Source: Sulfuritalea sp.
GTDB lineage: Bacteria; Pseudomonadota; Gammaproteobacteria; Burkholderiales; Rhodocyclaceae
Assembly: GCA_030247575.1 (NCBI GenBank)
Contig: JAOTRV010000016.1
Location: forward strand, 1 to 64,000
DNA: 64,000 bases
Direction: 5' to 3'
Of this stretch, positions 19,196-28,100 are shown in pieces (position 1 is the first letter of the stretch; every line of letters starts with the position of its first letter). Under the pieces are notes generated by a model. It saw nothing but the letters and a program-made list of their open reading frames with translations, was not told the DNA's origin and did no database searches. The position numbers and the translations under genes are program-made.

Positions 19196-20658
19196 GGTTT
19201 TGGCTCCTGCCGGATTCGGGCCCAGGTTCTGAGTACGGGTTGATTCATCTTGAGCGGTTCCGGCAGCTTGCGCAGAGCATCCCGTGCCTCTTGCTCGGTG
19301 GAATACTGCCCGAGGTAGACGGCCACGACGCTCTTTCCGTTGTAGATGCGATGGTGCGCATAAATCCGTGAAGCATCGACCAGCTGCGAGACCTCGCTGA
19401 GGTAATCGGCAACATTGCCCGTCGACGAAAGGCTGGCCAACTGCAGGGTGAATCCACGCGACTGCTGATCGCCCAGAAACTCCTCGGTGCGCTTGATCAG
19501 GGCGTCGATCCGCTGGCTGTCGAACTTTGCGGCGTCCGACTTCTCCGGTGCCGGTGCCGGCGTCGCCGCGGCAGGAGCCGGATAGGCAGGCTGGGCGATC
19601 ACGGAAGGCGCGACAGGCATTGCCGCGGCACTGGATATGATGGCCGGCGCCTGGGCGGCAAGCGAGGCAGGCGTTGTTTCGACGACCCGGGCGCTCCGCG
19701 CCGCAACCGGTTCGAGCGGGGCCGGCGCAGTCGTTCGATGCCAGCCCAGCGCCCAGACCGCCGTCCCGGCCATCGGGACCGCCAGGGCCAGACTTGTCGC
19801 CAGGGTGCGCAGCCAGGGAAGACCGGCCCGGCGAGGCGCCACCGGATCGGCATGAAGTTCCCCGCAGGCGGTTTTTACATGATGCTTCTCGACCTGCTTG
19901 ACGCCCTCGGCATAGGCGGCAAGCAGGGCCTTGTCCGCCAGCAGGTTGATGCGCCGGGCGCGCCCGTGGGAAGCCTTGAGCAGCAGGGTGATTGCGGCGG
20001 GCGTGAACAGCCGGCCGCCCCGCCATCCGGCGATGCGCAGACGGTGGTCTATGTAGGCGGTTGCTTCGTCGCGCGGCAGCGGCGGCAGATCGAAGCGGTG
20101 GATCACCCGGTCCCGCAACTGGCGCAGCCGGCGATCGGCCAGAAGCGTATCGAGCTCCGGCTGGCCGAAGAGCATGATGTTCACCAGCTTGTGACGATCG
20201 GTTTCCAGGTTCGACAGCAGGCGCACTTCTTCGAGCGATTCCGGCGGCATCGCGTGCGCCTCGTCGATGACCAGCAGCACGCGCTGTCCCAGCGCATGCC
20301 GGCGCAACAGCTCCTGATGGAGTTGTGCGAGATTTTCTTCCGTCGAGGCCGGCTGGCTGCTCAGCCCGAGATCGCGCGAGATGGCGCTGATGATTTCGTC
20401 GCGGCTGAAGCACGGATTGGCCAGGTAAACCGTGCTGATATCTTCCGGCAGGCGGCTGATCATCAAGCGCGCCAGCAGGGTCTTGCCGCTGCCGACTTCC
20501 GCGACAGCGGTGACGATGCCTTCTTCGTGGCAGGCGACATGAAGCAGGGCCGTCAGGATGCCGCCGCGCTGGCTGCCCGAAAAAAAGAAGTCGATATCCG
20601 GCGTAATCTGAAACGGCGATTTTTCCAGATCGAAATGTTTCAGATAGAGGAAGGACAT
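19192..20658 (-). CDS. ExeA/MshM-type AAA ATPase fused to a SPOR domain
   Basis: 488 aa. N-terminal AAA domain of the ExeA/MshM/GspA family: Walker A AEVGSGKT (53-60), Walker B LLVIDEAHAM (131-135) and NLETDRHKLVNIMLFGQPELD. One membrane helix near 285-300, a Pro/Ala-rich linker, and a C-terminal SPOR domain (~400-480; FTLQLASL, VAVYLGQYSTEQEARDAL). SPOR domains bind peptidoglycan stripped of stem peptides, so the protein may place the machine in the cell wall. MshM of cluster 2 lacks the SPOR part. First gene of cluster 1. Confidence 0.9.
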   Translation of the reverse strand: MSFLYLKHFDLEKSPFQITPDIDFFFSGSQRGGILTALLHVACHEEGIVTAVAEVGSGKTLLARLMISRLPEDISTVYLANPCFSRDEIISAISRDLGLSSQPASTEENLAQLHQELLRRHALGQRVLLVIDEAHAMPPESLEEVRLLSNLETDRHKLVNIMLFGQPELDTLLADRRLRQLRDRVIHRFDLPPLPRDEATAYIDHRLRIAGWRGGRLFTPAAITLLLKASHGRARRINLLADKALLAAYAEGVKQVEKHHVKTACGELHADPVAPRRAGLPWLRTLATSLALAVPMAGTAVWALGWHRTTAPAPLEPVAARSARVVETTPASLAAQAPAIISSAAAMPVAPSVIAQPAYPAPAAATPAPAPEKSDAAKFDSQRIDALIKRTEEFLGDQQSRGFTLQLASLSSTGNVADYLSEVSQLVDASRIYAHHRIYNGKSVVAVYLGQYSTEQEARDALRKLPEPLKMNQPVLRTWARIRQEPKP

Positions 20659-20669
20659 TTCTGGCTACC

Positions 20670-20716
20670 GATAACGGACATTTTTTGTCAGGATACGGTT
20701 TAACTTCAACAGGTTG
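20670..20716 (-). promoter_or_regulatory. Candidate promoter of cluster 1
   Basis: On the minus strand TTGAAG, a 17-base spacer and AAAAAT, about 20 bases before the first gene. Both boxes are partial matches, but this is the AT-richest part of the gap. Confidence 0.35.
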
Positions 20717-20800
20717 CGCAATGCCGCCACATACTTGGGGGAATATAGCCGAACAGGGCGGAATTCCATGGGCAGTTCTGAACCGCTTTTCGGCCCTTAG

Positions 20801-20825
20801 TCACCGTATCGCCGGCGTCTACTCC
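20801..20825 (-). repeat. Dispersed 25-bp motif, copy 2 (intergenic)
   Basis: Minus-strand core GTAGACGCCGGCGATACGG, preceded by GGA and followed by TGA. Intergenic, in the leader of cluster 1. Confidence 0.65.
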
Positions 20826-20955
20826 TGGCGATTCGGCCAAACGGTTACATGACGAAAAGAGTCCCCCGGCCGCCCATGGCACCGGGCCCGGACTGCGGTG
20901 GCCTGGCAGGAAATCAGCTACGCGCCGGGCCGCCGCGCACCCGAAAGCACCGGGC

Positions 20956-21939
20956 TCAGGCGGCGCAGAGCCCCAGGCGGGCGAACAAGGCCTCGTCGCG
21001 ATCGGCCTCGGGGTTGCCGGCCGTCAGCAGCTTGTCGCCGTAGAAGATCGAATTGGCGCCGGCCAGGAAGCACAGCGCCTGCAGTTCGTCGCTCATCTGC
21101 TGGCGACCGGCCGACAGCCGCACCATCGAGCCAGGCATCGTGATCCGCGCCACGGCAATGGTGCGCACGAATTCGAAGGGGTCGAGCGGCGCCGCATTCT
21201 CCAGCGGCGTGCCCGGCATCGGCACCAGTTCGTTGATCGGCACCGAGTCGGGCGGCGGGTTCATGTTGGCCAGTTCGGCCAGCAGGGAGGCGCGCTGGCG
21301 TCGCGTTTCACCCATGCCGACGATGCCGCCGCAGCAGACTTTGATGCCGGCTTCGCGTACCTTGTCGAGGGTGTCGAAGCGCTCGTCCTGGCTGTGGGTC
21401 TTGATCACCTGGCCGTAGAACTCGGGGGCGGTGTCGAGGTTGTGGTTGTAGTAGTCGAGCCCGGCCTGTTTGAGGCGTTCGGCCTGGCCGTCCTTGAGCA
21501 TGCCGAGCGTGACGCAGGTTTCCAGCCCGAGCGCCTTGACCGCGCCGATCATGGCGGTGACGCGATCGAGGTCCTTGTCTTTCGGGCCGCGCCAGGCGGC
21601 GCCCATGCAGAAGCGGGTGGCGCCCTTGTCCTTGGCGGCCCGGGCGGCGACGACGACATCGCCGACGTCGAGCAGGGCTTCGCGCCGGGCTTCGCCGTGG
21701 TGCGCCGATTGCGAGCAGTAGCCGCAATCCTCCGAGCAGCCGCCGGTCTTGATCGAGAGCAGGGTCGAGCGCTGGACGGCATTGGCGTCGTGGTGCTGCC
21801 GATGGACGTGCTGCGCGCGATACATCAGGTCGTTGAAGGGCAGCTCGAACAGGCCGGTGAGCGCTTCCGTGGTCCAGCGCGGGGCGGATGCGGCAGGGCT
21901 CGATGCGGCTTGGGCGGTGGCGGTGGCGGTGGCAGTCAT
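20956..21939 (-). CDS. bioB: Biotin synthase, copy 2
   Basis: 327 aa, about 93% identical to copy 1, with the same radical-SAM motif CSEDCGYC and all BioB signatures intact. Differences are mostly conservative (for example Leu/Met, Asp/Glu). Same start logic as copy 1. It is divergent from comF, which I take to be the ancestral arrangement, while bioC stayed with copy 1. No biotin genes follow it; cluster 1 begins about 300 bases downstream on the same strand. Confidence 0.95.
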   Translation of the reverse strand: MTATATATAQAASSPAASAPRWTTEALTGLFELPFNDLMYRAQHVHRQHHDANAVQRSTLLSIKTGGCSEDCGYCSQSAHHGEARREALLDVGDVVVAARAAKDKGATRFCMGAAWRGPKDKDLDRVTAMIGAVKALGLETCVTLGMLKDGQAERLKQAGLDYYNHNLDTAPEFYGQVIKTHSQDERFDTLDKVREAGIKVCCGGIVGMGETRRQRASLLAELANMNPPPDSVPINELVPMPGTPLENAAPLDPFEFVRTIAVARITMPGSMVRLSAGRQQMSDELQALCFLAGANSIFYGDKLLTAGNPEADRDEALFARLGLCAA

Positions 21940-21973
21940 TGCAGCGGTCTCGCTAGAATGCGGGAAGGCGCGA

Positions 21974-22002
21974 ATCTTGGTGGAAGGGGCATCGCTTGTC
22001 AA
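21974..22002 (-). promoter_or_regulatory. Promoter of bioB copy 2, overlapping the comF start
   Basis: TTGACA (22002-21997) and CAAGAT (21979-21974) with a 17-base spacer on the minus strand. The -35 box lies on the comF TTG start codon, so bioB and comF expression may interfere. Confidence 0.45.
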
Positions 22003-22727
22003 TTGCACGGGGAGTAGTCGGGAGATGGGCAGCGGGCCTGGCAAACGGGGCGAAAAGCCTCGCGGCCGCGCTTGTGCCGCAGGACTGCTTCCTGTGCGCC
22101 GCGCCGGGCAGCGACAGCCTGTTGTGCGCCTCGTGCGCCGACAGCCTGCCGCGCCTGAGCGCCGAGCGCTGTCCGGTCTGCGCGCTGCCGACCCCGGACG
22201 CGAGCATCTGCGGCGCCTGCCTCAAACAGGCCCCGCATTTCGATTCCACCCAGGCGGTCTTCCGCTACGAGTTTCCGGTCGACAGCCTGATCCAGGCATT
22301 GAAGTATGCCCACCGTCTCGCCGGCGCCGACTTTCTCGGCAAGGCACTGGCGATGGAGGCGATGCCGCGCCGGCCCGACCTGATCGTGCCGGTTCCCCTC
22401 GCGGCGGCACGGCTCGCGAAGCGCGGCTTCAACCAGGCCCTCGAAATCGCCAGACCGCTGGCATATGCGCTCGATGCGCCGGTCGAAACGCGCGGCATCC
22501 GGCGACGCCATGACACCGTGCCGCAAGCCAGCCTGCCATGGAAGGAGCGGGCGAAAAATATCCGCCACGCCTTCGAGTGCGAACTCGACCTGACCGGCAG
22601 TACCGTGCTGCTGGTCGACGACGTCATGACCACCGGCGCGACACTCGACGAACTGGCGCGGACGCTCAAGACGCATGGCGCGGCGCGGGTCGACAACCTT
22701 GTCCTGGCGCGGGCGCTGAGGCATTGA
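21996..22727 (+). CDS. comF: ComF family phosphoribosyltransferase-like protein
   Basis: 243 aa. An N-terminal zinc-finger-like part has CFLC, CASC, CPVC and CGAC pairs; the C-terminal type I phosphoribosyltransferase fold has the PRPP motif [13 protein letters not shown]. The family is needed for DNA uptake in competent bacteria and widely kept elsewhere. TTG start at 21996 is supported by GGAAGGGG 6 bases upstream; no ATG gives a full-length product. Divergent from bioB2, its start lying inside the bioB -35 box. Confidence 0.9.
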   Translation: MSIARGVVGRWAAGLANGAKSLAAALVPQDCFLCAAPGSDSLLCASCADSLPRLSAERCPVCALPTPDASICGACLKQAPHFDSTQAVFRYEFPVDSLIQALKYAHRLAGADFLGKALAMEAMPRRPDLIVPVPLAAARLAKRGFNQALEIARPLAYALDAPVETRGIRRRHDTVPQASLPWKERAKNIRHAFECELDLTGSTVLLVDDVMTTGATLDELARTLKTHGAARVDNLVLARALRH

Positions 22728-22771
22728 TGGCCGCCGGGAGCCTGATTTTGAGCGAGGCCGGATAGATACTC

Positions 22772-23161
22772 ATGGCACTTCGCGACCCGCTCGACAAGAG
22801 TCTGCAGCGCATGGAATCCCGGCGCTTTGCCATGCGCTGCGAGGCGCAGATTTCCTCCATCGAGCGTGCCGACACGCTGCGCGAGATCGGCCGCCTGGCG
22901 ACCTCGATCACGCTGCCCTATTCGATCGCCGAAGACTATGGAGCTCGCGATGCCCTGCGCCTCGTAAGACTGCGCGCCGAAGACCGGGCGCGCGAGCTGA
23001 TCGAAGGTCAAATCCAGGGCTTTGCCCGTGCCGAGCATCACCATCGCGCGAAACTGAAGCGGATGATGCTCGATGCATGGACCCACCTGACCGGCCCCCT
23101 GGGCCATTTGCGCAGCTGGGCGCACAACAAACTCGTCGCGGCGGAACAGCAGCTCGGCTGA
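22772..23161 (+). CDS. Conserved-looking soluble protein, unknown function
   Basis: 129 aa, 44 bases after comF on the same strand. Not recognised. It is predicted all-helical and rich in Arg, Glu and Ala, with a His cluster (AEHHHRAK, ~93-100) that could bind metal. No signal or membrane segment. It ends 10 bases before the 3' end of mshN, with which it converges; no terminator is seen between them. Confidence 0.6.
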   Translation: MALRDPLDKSLQRMESRRFAMRCEAQISSIERADTLREIGRLATSITLPYSIAEDYGARDALRLVRLRAEDRARELIEGQIQGFARAEHHHRAKLKRMMLDAWTHLTGPLGHLRSWAHNKLVAAEQQLG

Positions 23162-23171
23162 GCCGGGTCCT

Positions 23172-24299
23172 TCAGCGCAAGCGCTGCTCGACATGCTGCG
23201 CCAGATCGGCAGGCAGCCCCGGCAGGCCACGCGCATGCTGGTAGGCTTGCCGCGCTTCCGCAGGCTTTCCCGCCGCATCCAGCGCGATGCCGAGTCCCGC
23301 CCACCAGCGCGCCTCGCTGGGCGCAAGGCGCGTTGCCGCCTGATAGTGCTCGGCCGCTTCGGGCGCGCGTCCGGCACGATTGAGCAGCGCGCCGACAAAC
23401 CCCTGGTACTCGGCACTGCGTTCGCCGGACGCCGCATGCTTCAGCAGCAGGTCCAGCGCGGCCGGCGCCTGGTGGCGTTCGACCTTCAGGCGGGCCCAGG
23501 CCAGCGTCGACGCCAGGCGCACCGGAGCGAGTTCCGTTCCCTGGCGCAGGATCGCTTCCGCTTCGTCGTAGCGCTTCGCGTCGATCAACAGCGCCGCCAG
23601 GGTCTGGCGCGCTGCCGCATGCTCGGGAAATTCTTCCAGCGCGGCGAGGTAGTTGCCGACCGCTTCATCTGCCTTGCCCTGACGCTGCGCCAGCACGCCG
23701 CGCTGGTATTCGAGCTCCGCCCGTTCTGCCGCAGGCGCTCGGCGAGTCTGCTTGTCGATGCGGCCCTCGGCAGGGACCGTCGGCGCCCTGGGCAAGGCCG
23801 CTGGCGGCCGCCGCGAAGGAGCGGCTGCCGCCGGCCGCTCGGGCGTCTTCGGCGCGGATGTCGCGACCCTGCGTGGCGGCTCGGCGGCGGGTACCGGCAC
23901 CGCCCACAATCGATCGGCCAGACGCAACGCGGGCAAGCCGGCATTGGCCCCCGCGGCGGGTTCGGCTGCCGGCTCCGCTGCACGAGCGACGGATTGCGTC
24001 GCCGGCGCCAACGGTGCGACCGGCGCCGCCGGAGCTGCCGGCGCCGGCGCGGCCGCGGGCAGCGACCTAACCGCCGGCTTCGGCGCGACAGGAGGTTCCT
24101 TTGGCATTTCGCGCGCGCTGTACCACGCCACGATGCCGAGAGCCGCCAGCATGACGACGACAAGCCAAAGCAGCGACGCGCCCCGGCGCGGTTCCTGATG
24201 CGCCGCCAGCGGCGTGACGGCCGCCGGAAAGGCTGCGCGTTCGCTGTCGCCGACGCGCCGCGCGTCGAGGTCGCGCAGCATCTTGTTGATCAGGCTCAT
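23172..24299 (-). CDS. mshN: MSHA biogenesis TPR protein MshN
   Basis: 375 aa. Starts MSLINKMLRDLDARR, the MshN hallmark. One membrane helix (~42-62), then a long Ala/Pro-rich linker (~75-200) and about five TPRs to the C-terminus. Thought to stabilise the secretin. Last gene of cluster 2, 105 bases after mshM; the gap contains a GC-rich hairpin but no other gene. Confidence 0.88.
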   Translation of the reverse strand: MSLINKMLRDLDARRVGDSERAAFPAAVTPLAAHQEPRRGASLLWLVVVMLAALGIVAWYSAREMPKEPPVAPKPAVRSLPAAAPAPAAPAAPVAPLAPATQSVARAAEPAAEPAAGANAGLPALRLADRLWAVPVPAAEPPRRVATSAPKTPERPAAAAPSRRPPAALPRAPTVPAEGRIDKQTRRAPAAERAELEYQRGVLAQRQGKADEAVGNYLAALEEFPEHAAARQTLAALLIDAKRYDEAEAILRQGTELAPVRLASTLAWARLKVERHQAPAALDLLLKHAASGERSAEYQGFVGALLNRAGRAPEAAEHYQAATRLAPSEARWWAGLGIALDAAGKPAEARQAYQHARGLPGLPADLAQHVEQRLR

Positions 24300-24404
24300 C
24301 GCACTACCCTTCCCCTTCGCCCGCGACGGGACGTGGAGGAGGTTCGCCGCTGCCCGGCTGCGTGCAAGGGCCGGGCCTCTCCGGGGCGGCCCGGCGCGGA
24401 ACGA

Positions 24405-25241
24405 TCACCACCGTTGCCACCAGTGCAGCGCCGGCAACCCTTCGGTATCGCGACCCGCGAGAGTGACGTGGGCGCGGGTGACACGGGTCTTGCCTTCGCC
24501 ATACGCAAGCAGCATCGCCTTGTGGGCCAGCACGTTGACCAGGCGCGGAATGCCGCTGGACAGCCTGAACAGCAGGCGCGCGACGACCGGCGGAAATACG
24601 TCGCCGTCACGATGGCCGGCCACGCGCAGGCGATGGGCCAGGTAATGCGCGGTTTCCTGCTGCTTCAGGCCCGGCATCCGGTAATGAAACACGATGCGCT
24701 GACGCAGCTGGCGCACCGCGGGATTGGCCAGTTTCTGGTCGAGTTCGGGCTGGCCGAACATCACCACTTGCAGCAGCTTGTGCTTTTCCGTTTCCAGATT
24801 GGACAGCAGGCGCAGCGCTTCCAGGCTTTCCAGCGGCATCGACTGCGCCTCGTCGATGCAGATCACCACCCGCTTTCCCTGTGCCGCCATGTCCAGCAGA
24901 TGCTGGTTGAAATCCTTCAGGAGATGGAACTGGTAGTCGAGTCCCTGCAGTTTGAGGCCGAGCTCCTCTGCAATTGCCAGCAGCAGAATGCGCGGCTCCA
25001 GCGTCGGGTTCGGCAGGTAGGCGACCACCTGGTCGTCGGTGAGGGTCATCAGAAAGCGGCGGCACAGCAGCGTCTTGCCGGTGCCGACCTGGCCCGTGAT
25101 CTTGATGAATCCTTCACCCGTGTTGAGGCCGATCAGCAGCGTGTTGAGGGCCTCCTGGTGCGCGTCGGCCGAATAAATGAAGCTGGTGTCCGGCGTAATG
25201 CCGAACGGGAATTCGCGGAGGCCGAAGTGATTGAGGTACAT
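24405..25241 (-). CDS. mshM: MSHA biogenesis ATPase MshM (ExeA family)
   Basis: 278 aa, single AAA domain. Walker A is GQVGTGKT (50-57), Walker B VVICIDEAQSM (Asp130-Glu131), sensor region NLETEKHKLLQVVMFGQPELD. Begins MYLNHFGLREFPFGITPD, the normal ExeA/MshM start, so the long open extension upstream is discarded. Unlike the cluster 1 paralogue it has no membrane helix or SPOR domain. Starts 11 bases after mshL. Confidence 0.93.
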   Translation of the reverse strand: MYLNHFGLREFPFGITPDTSFIYSADAHQEALNTLLIGLNTGEGFIKITGQVGTGKTLLCRRFLMTLTDDQVVAYLPNPTLEPRILLLAIAEELGLKLQGLDYQFHLLKDFNQHLLDMAAQGKRVVICIDEAQSMPLESLEALRLLSNLETEKHKLLQVVMFGQPELDQKLANPAVRQLRQRIVFHYRMPGLKQQETAHYLAHRLRVAGHRDGDVFPPVVARLLFRLSSGIPRLVNVLAHKAMLLAYGEGKTRVTRAHVTLAGRDTEGLPALHWWQRW

Positions 25242-25252
25242 CGTCGCGCGGA

Positions 25253-26986
25253 CTACTTTGCCGGCCGCGCGGACGGGAAGGTCCGCACGCGTTCCTCGAC
25301 GTCCTTGAGGTCCTGCACCCAGGCCCGGTCGTTGTCGATCAGGGTGGGCTTGATCAGGATGACCAGTTCGCGCTTGCGCAAGGCCGAGGAGCGCTGGCCC
25401 AGCGCGTTGGCCGCAAGACCGGTGGCGCCGGGCAGCTGCGAGCGGTCCGATGCCTGTTCCTGGCGCATCAGCCCGCCGATCGCGACGATGTTGCCGTCCT
25501 GGACGCGGACGATGCTGTCGGTCTCGTTGATGCTGCTGGCCGCCAGCGGCAGCTTGTAGATGCCCAGCGTGCCGAGGTCGATGATCTTCTCCTTTTCGGC
25601 CACCGTGCTCACCGCCGGATGCACGTGAAGGATGATGTTGCCGTCCTCGTCGATCTGCGGCGTGACGTCCAGCGAAATCCCCGAAAAATACGGTTGCAGG
25701 GTCACGCTCGGCGACGAGACGGAGCCGGTCGTCGTCGTCGTGGTCGACGACGTGACGTTGGTCACGAACAACTCGTCGGTACCCACCTTGAGTACGGCCT
25801 TCTGGTTGTTCAGCGTGGCGATGCGCGGCGACGACAGCACGGAAACGCTGCCCTGGGTTTCGAGGAAATTCAGCAGCGCGGCAAAGTTGGAGGTCTGGAA
25901 GGCGAGGCCGATGAAGCCGCCGCCCAGCGCCGAGGCGGCAATCGCGCCCAGCCGTCCGGGTGTCACGGAAAGTGCCGGCGGGGTCGAGTTGCCGAGGATC
26001 TGCGCGGCGTTTCCGGCGCCGATCGTCGCCCCCGGCTGCGCCACGCCGATGGCGGAACGGCCGTTCAGGGCGCTGTTGAAGGCTCCCCAGTTGACGCCTG
26101 CCTGGAAGTCCTCCGACAGCGTCACGTCGATGATCTTGGCCTCCAGCATGACCTGCCGCTCGGCGATCAGCTGGGTCGCCTTGAGGTATTTGTCGACATT
26201 GCGCAGTTCGGTCGGCAAGGCGCGCACCAGCACCACTCCGGACGACGGATTGACCACCACGCTGCGCCCTTCGCTGGTGCCGACGATGGAGGCCAGCGCG
26301 CGATTCAGGTCGCCCCAGAAGTCGCTGTCGGTGGTCATGCTGACGCGGCTGGTGTCGCCGCCGCGCGCCCCGGTCGAGGTTCCGGCGCCGGCCGGAAGGA
26401 TCTGCGGGGTGGTCGGCGTCGACGTCGTAGCCGCTCCCCCCGCGGTGCCGCTGGTCATCGAACTGCCGGTGACGCGCAAGTCGCTGCTGCCCTGGCGCCG
26501 GCTGGCGAGGTAATTGATCTGGAAGACGCGGGTCTTCAGCGTGTTGGGTTCGATGAAAATGCGCTTGCCCTGGACGCGGTACTCGTAGCCGTAAAGGTCG
26601 CGAATGGTGTCCAGCGCTTCCATCACGGTGACGTCCTTGAGGTTGACGGTGAGGCTGCCGCTGACATCGGGCGGCAGCAGCATGCTGTAGCGGGTGCCCG
26701 ACACCAGGGCCATGAAGACCTGCGTGGCCGGCGCGTTGACCACCGAGAGATCGAAGCGCGGTTCGGCAGCGGCAACATCGACCACCGTCAGCGGCGCCAG
26801 CGGCGGCATCAGCGACTGGTCGGCGGGCGTTGCCGCCGGCGCCTTGCGCTCGGTTGCGGATTTCAGCAGGACATCGTTGATCTGACCGAGCACCTCGCCT
26901 CCGTCCCGCTTCGGCGTGGCGCAGCCGGCAACGGCGGCGGCGAGGAGCAGCAGCGTGCAGCGGGCAAGGAATGCGCATCCCGTCAT
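25253..26986 (-). CDS. mshL: MSHA secretin MshL
   Basis: 577 aa outer-membrane lipoprotein. Lipobox VAGC at Cys22. Secretin N-domain (~75-140; VSGSLTVNLKDVTVMEALDTI), a Ser/Thr/Gly-rich loop, N1 domain (VVVNPSSGVVLVRALP), and the secretin core (~270-560) with VMLEAKIIDVTLSEDFQAGVNW, VLSSPRIATLNNQKAVLKVG and IVRVQDGNIVAIGGLMRQE. Forms the exit pore for the pilus. Overlaps mshK by 4 bases. Confidence 0.95.
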   Translation of the reverse strand: MTGCAFLARCTLLLLAAAVAGCATPKRDGGEVLGQINDVLLKSATERKAPAATPADQSLMPPLAPLTVVDVAAAEPRFDLSVVNAPATQVFMALVSGTRYSMLLPPDVSGSLTVNLKDVTVMEALDTIRDLYGYEYRVQGKRIFIEPNTLKTRVFQINYLASRRQGSSDLRVTGSSMTSGTAGGAATTSTPTTPQILPAGAGTSTGARGGDTSRVSMTTDSDFWGDLNRALASIVGTSEGRSVVVNPSSGVVLVRALPTELRNVDKYLKATQLIAERQVMLEAKIIDVTLSEDFQAGVNWGAFNSALNGRSAIGVAQPGATIGAGNAAQILGNSTPPALSVTPGRLGAIAASALGGGFIGLAFQTSNFAALLNFLETQGSVSVLSSPRIATLNNQKAVLKVGTDELFVTNVTSSTTTTTTGSVSSPSVTLQPYFSGISLDVTPQIDEDGNIILHVHPAVSTVAEKEKIIDLGTLGIYKLPLAASSINETDSIVRVQDGNIVAIGGLMRQEQASDRSQLPGATGLAANALGQRSSALRKRELVILIKPTLIDNDRAWVQDLKDVEERVRTFPSARPAK

Positions 26987-27366
26987 TCCGCGCTTCCCGT
27001 CGCACGCCGCTGGATGGCCGCCGTCTTCTTCGCCGGCACTTTTTCGATGGCGGGCGTCACCTTGATGATCTCGCGCCCGCTTTCCCCCTGCAACACCACT
27101 TCGCTTTCACCGATCTTCAGCACCCGCTTGCCGCCGAGCCTGTCGCCGACGAGCACATGCTGCCCGTTGATCACCGCGCCCGACCGCCCGTCGGGGCGCA
27201 GAATCACGGTGTGCACACGGTTCTCCGCCGCTGCCGCGACACCGCCTGCTGCAGCCGGCGCCAGCAGCGCATCGGGCGGGCGCATCGGGTCCGGCACCTG
27301 GGCAAGAGCCGCTCCCGCCCCGACAAACCCGGCCAGAAAGACGGAGAGTCGGCCGTGGTCGATCAT
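26983..27366 (-). CDS. mshK: MSHA biogenesis protein MshK
   Basis: 127 aa with a signal peptide (LSVFLAGFVGAGAALA) and the segment QVPDPMRPP followed by a small beta domain (INGQHVLVGDRLGGKRVLKI, EVVLQG), as in MshK/GspC-like HR regions. Start ATG overlaps the mshJ stop as ATGA. Probably links the inner-membrane complex to MshL. Confidence 0.88.
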   Translation of the reverse strand: MIDHGRLSVFLAGFVGAGAALAQVPDPMRPPDALLAPAAAGGVAAAAENRVHTVILRPDGRSGAVINGQHVLVGDRLGGKRVLKIGESEVVLQGESGREIIKVTPAIEKVPAKKTAAIQRRATGSAE

Positions 27367-28100
27367 ACGGTCAGCCACTTTCTGTCGAGGCTCAGGGTAT
27401 AGACCCGCAGCACCATGACGTTGCGCGGGTATTTCTCGACCGCGAGACTGACGCTGTTCCACATCACGCGCTGCGGCATGCGCTCGAGTTCCGCGAGGTA
27501 ATTCAGCAAATCGTTGTACCTGCCGGCGAGCTTGATCTCGATGCCATGCTGATAGATGCCCTCGCCCGGGACGGACGCGGTACCGCCATGAGCGCCCCTG
27601 TCCTGGCCGCCATCCTTTGCGCTGCGGGCGGCCGCGCCTGGCGCCGCTTCGGCACCGGACGCTGCGGCGCCCACCTGCGTCGCCGGCAGCGTTTTCAGGC
27701 CGAGCAATTCAATGGCCCGGTTTTTGGACAACAATCCTTCCAGAAAGGCCTGCATCCTGGCCGGCGGCACCATGCCTGCCTCGAAGCTCGCCAGGCGCTC
27801 GCTGACGGCGGCAAGATCCTGCTTCGCCTGGGCCAGACGGCGCCGGTTGGCCGCGTCGGGATCGGCACCCTGGGCAACCAGCACAGCCATCTGGGCCTGT
27901 TGCCTGGCCGATTCGGCACGCGCCGACGCTTCGTTCCGGCTGGCGCTGCGCGCCTGGAGCAGAAAGGGCTCGATGCCGACGCTGAAAATCAGAAAGCCGC
28001 CGCCGAACATCACCGCGAAGGAGACGAGCACGCGTTCGCGGGGCTTCAGTGCAGCGAACTTCGCCGCCCACTGCGCCCATTGAGCGGATATCGCGTTCAT
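27363..28100 (-). CDS. mshJ: MSHA biogenesis protein MshJ (PilO-like)
   Basis: 245 aa. One membrane helix (~27-45), a coiled coil (~50-110), then an Ala/Gly loop and a C-terminal ferredoxin-like domain (GIEIKLAGRYNDLLNYLAELERMPQRVMWNS), typical for MshJ/PilO. Start overlaps the previous gene as ATGA. Confidence 0.9.
   Translation of the reverse strand: MNAISAQWAQWAAKFAALKPRERVLVSFAVMFGGGFLIFSVGIEPFLLQARSASRNEASARAESARQQAQMAVLVAQGADPDAANRRRLAQAKQDLAAVSERLASFEAGMVPPARMQAFLEGLLSKNRAIELLGLKTLPATQVGAAASGAEAAPGAAARSAKDGGQDRGAHGGTASVPGEGIYQHGIEIKLAGRYNDLLNYLAELERMPQRVMWNSVSLAVEKYPRNVMVLRVYTLSLDRKWLTV

Larger units (their letters stand above)
20659..20955. other. Intergenic region between bioB copy 2 and cluster 1
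   Basis: About 300 bases without a gene. It holds a candidate cluster 1 promoter near 20670 and one copy of the dispersed motif (20801-20825). No terminator is visible after bioB copy 2, so read-through from bioB2 into cluster 1 is possible. The rest shows nothing recognisable. Confidence 0.5.
20953..22010. repeat. Direct repeat, copy B (bioB plus comF start)
   Basis: Second copy of the ~1.06-kb repeat at 4201-5260, in the same orientation. The ~70 bases upstream of bioB are nearly base-identical between copies, more so than the coding part. Confidence 0.9.

Noticed and set aside
19196-20413. N-terminal extension of the secretin frame
   Set aside because: It overlaps the AAA-SPOR gene in another frame and lacks any signal; the TTG start with lipobox behind it is better.
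23193-25559. 788-codon plus-strand frame across mshN-mshL
   Set aside because: Antisense to three MSHA genes; low-complexity Arg/Gln-rich product.
25242-27005. N-terminal extension of MshM
   Set aside because: The extra residues are an out-of-frame reading of mshL; the family starts at MYLNHFGL.
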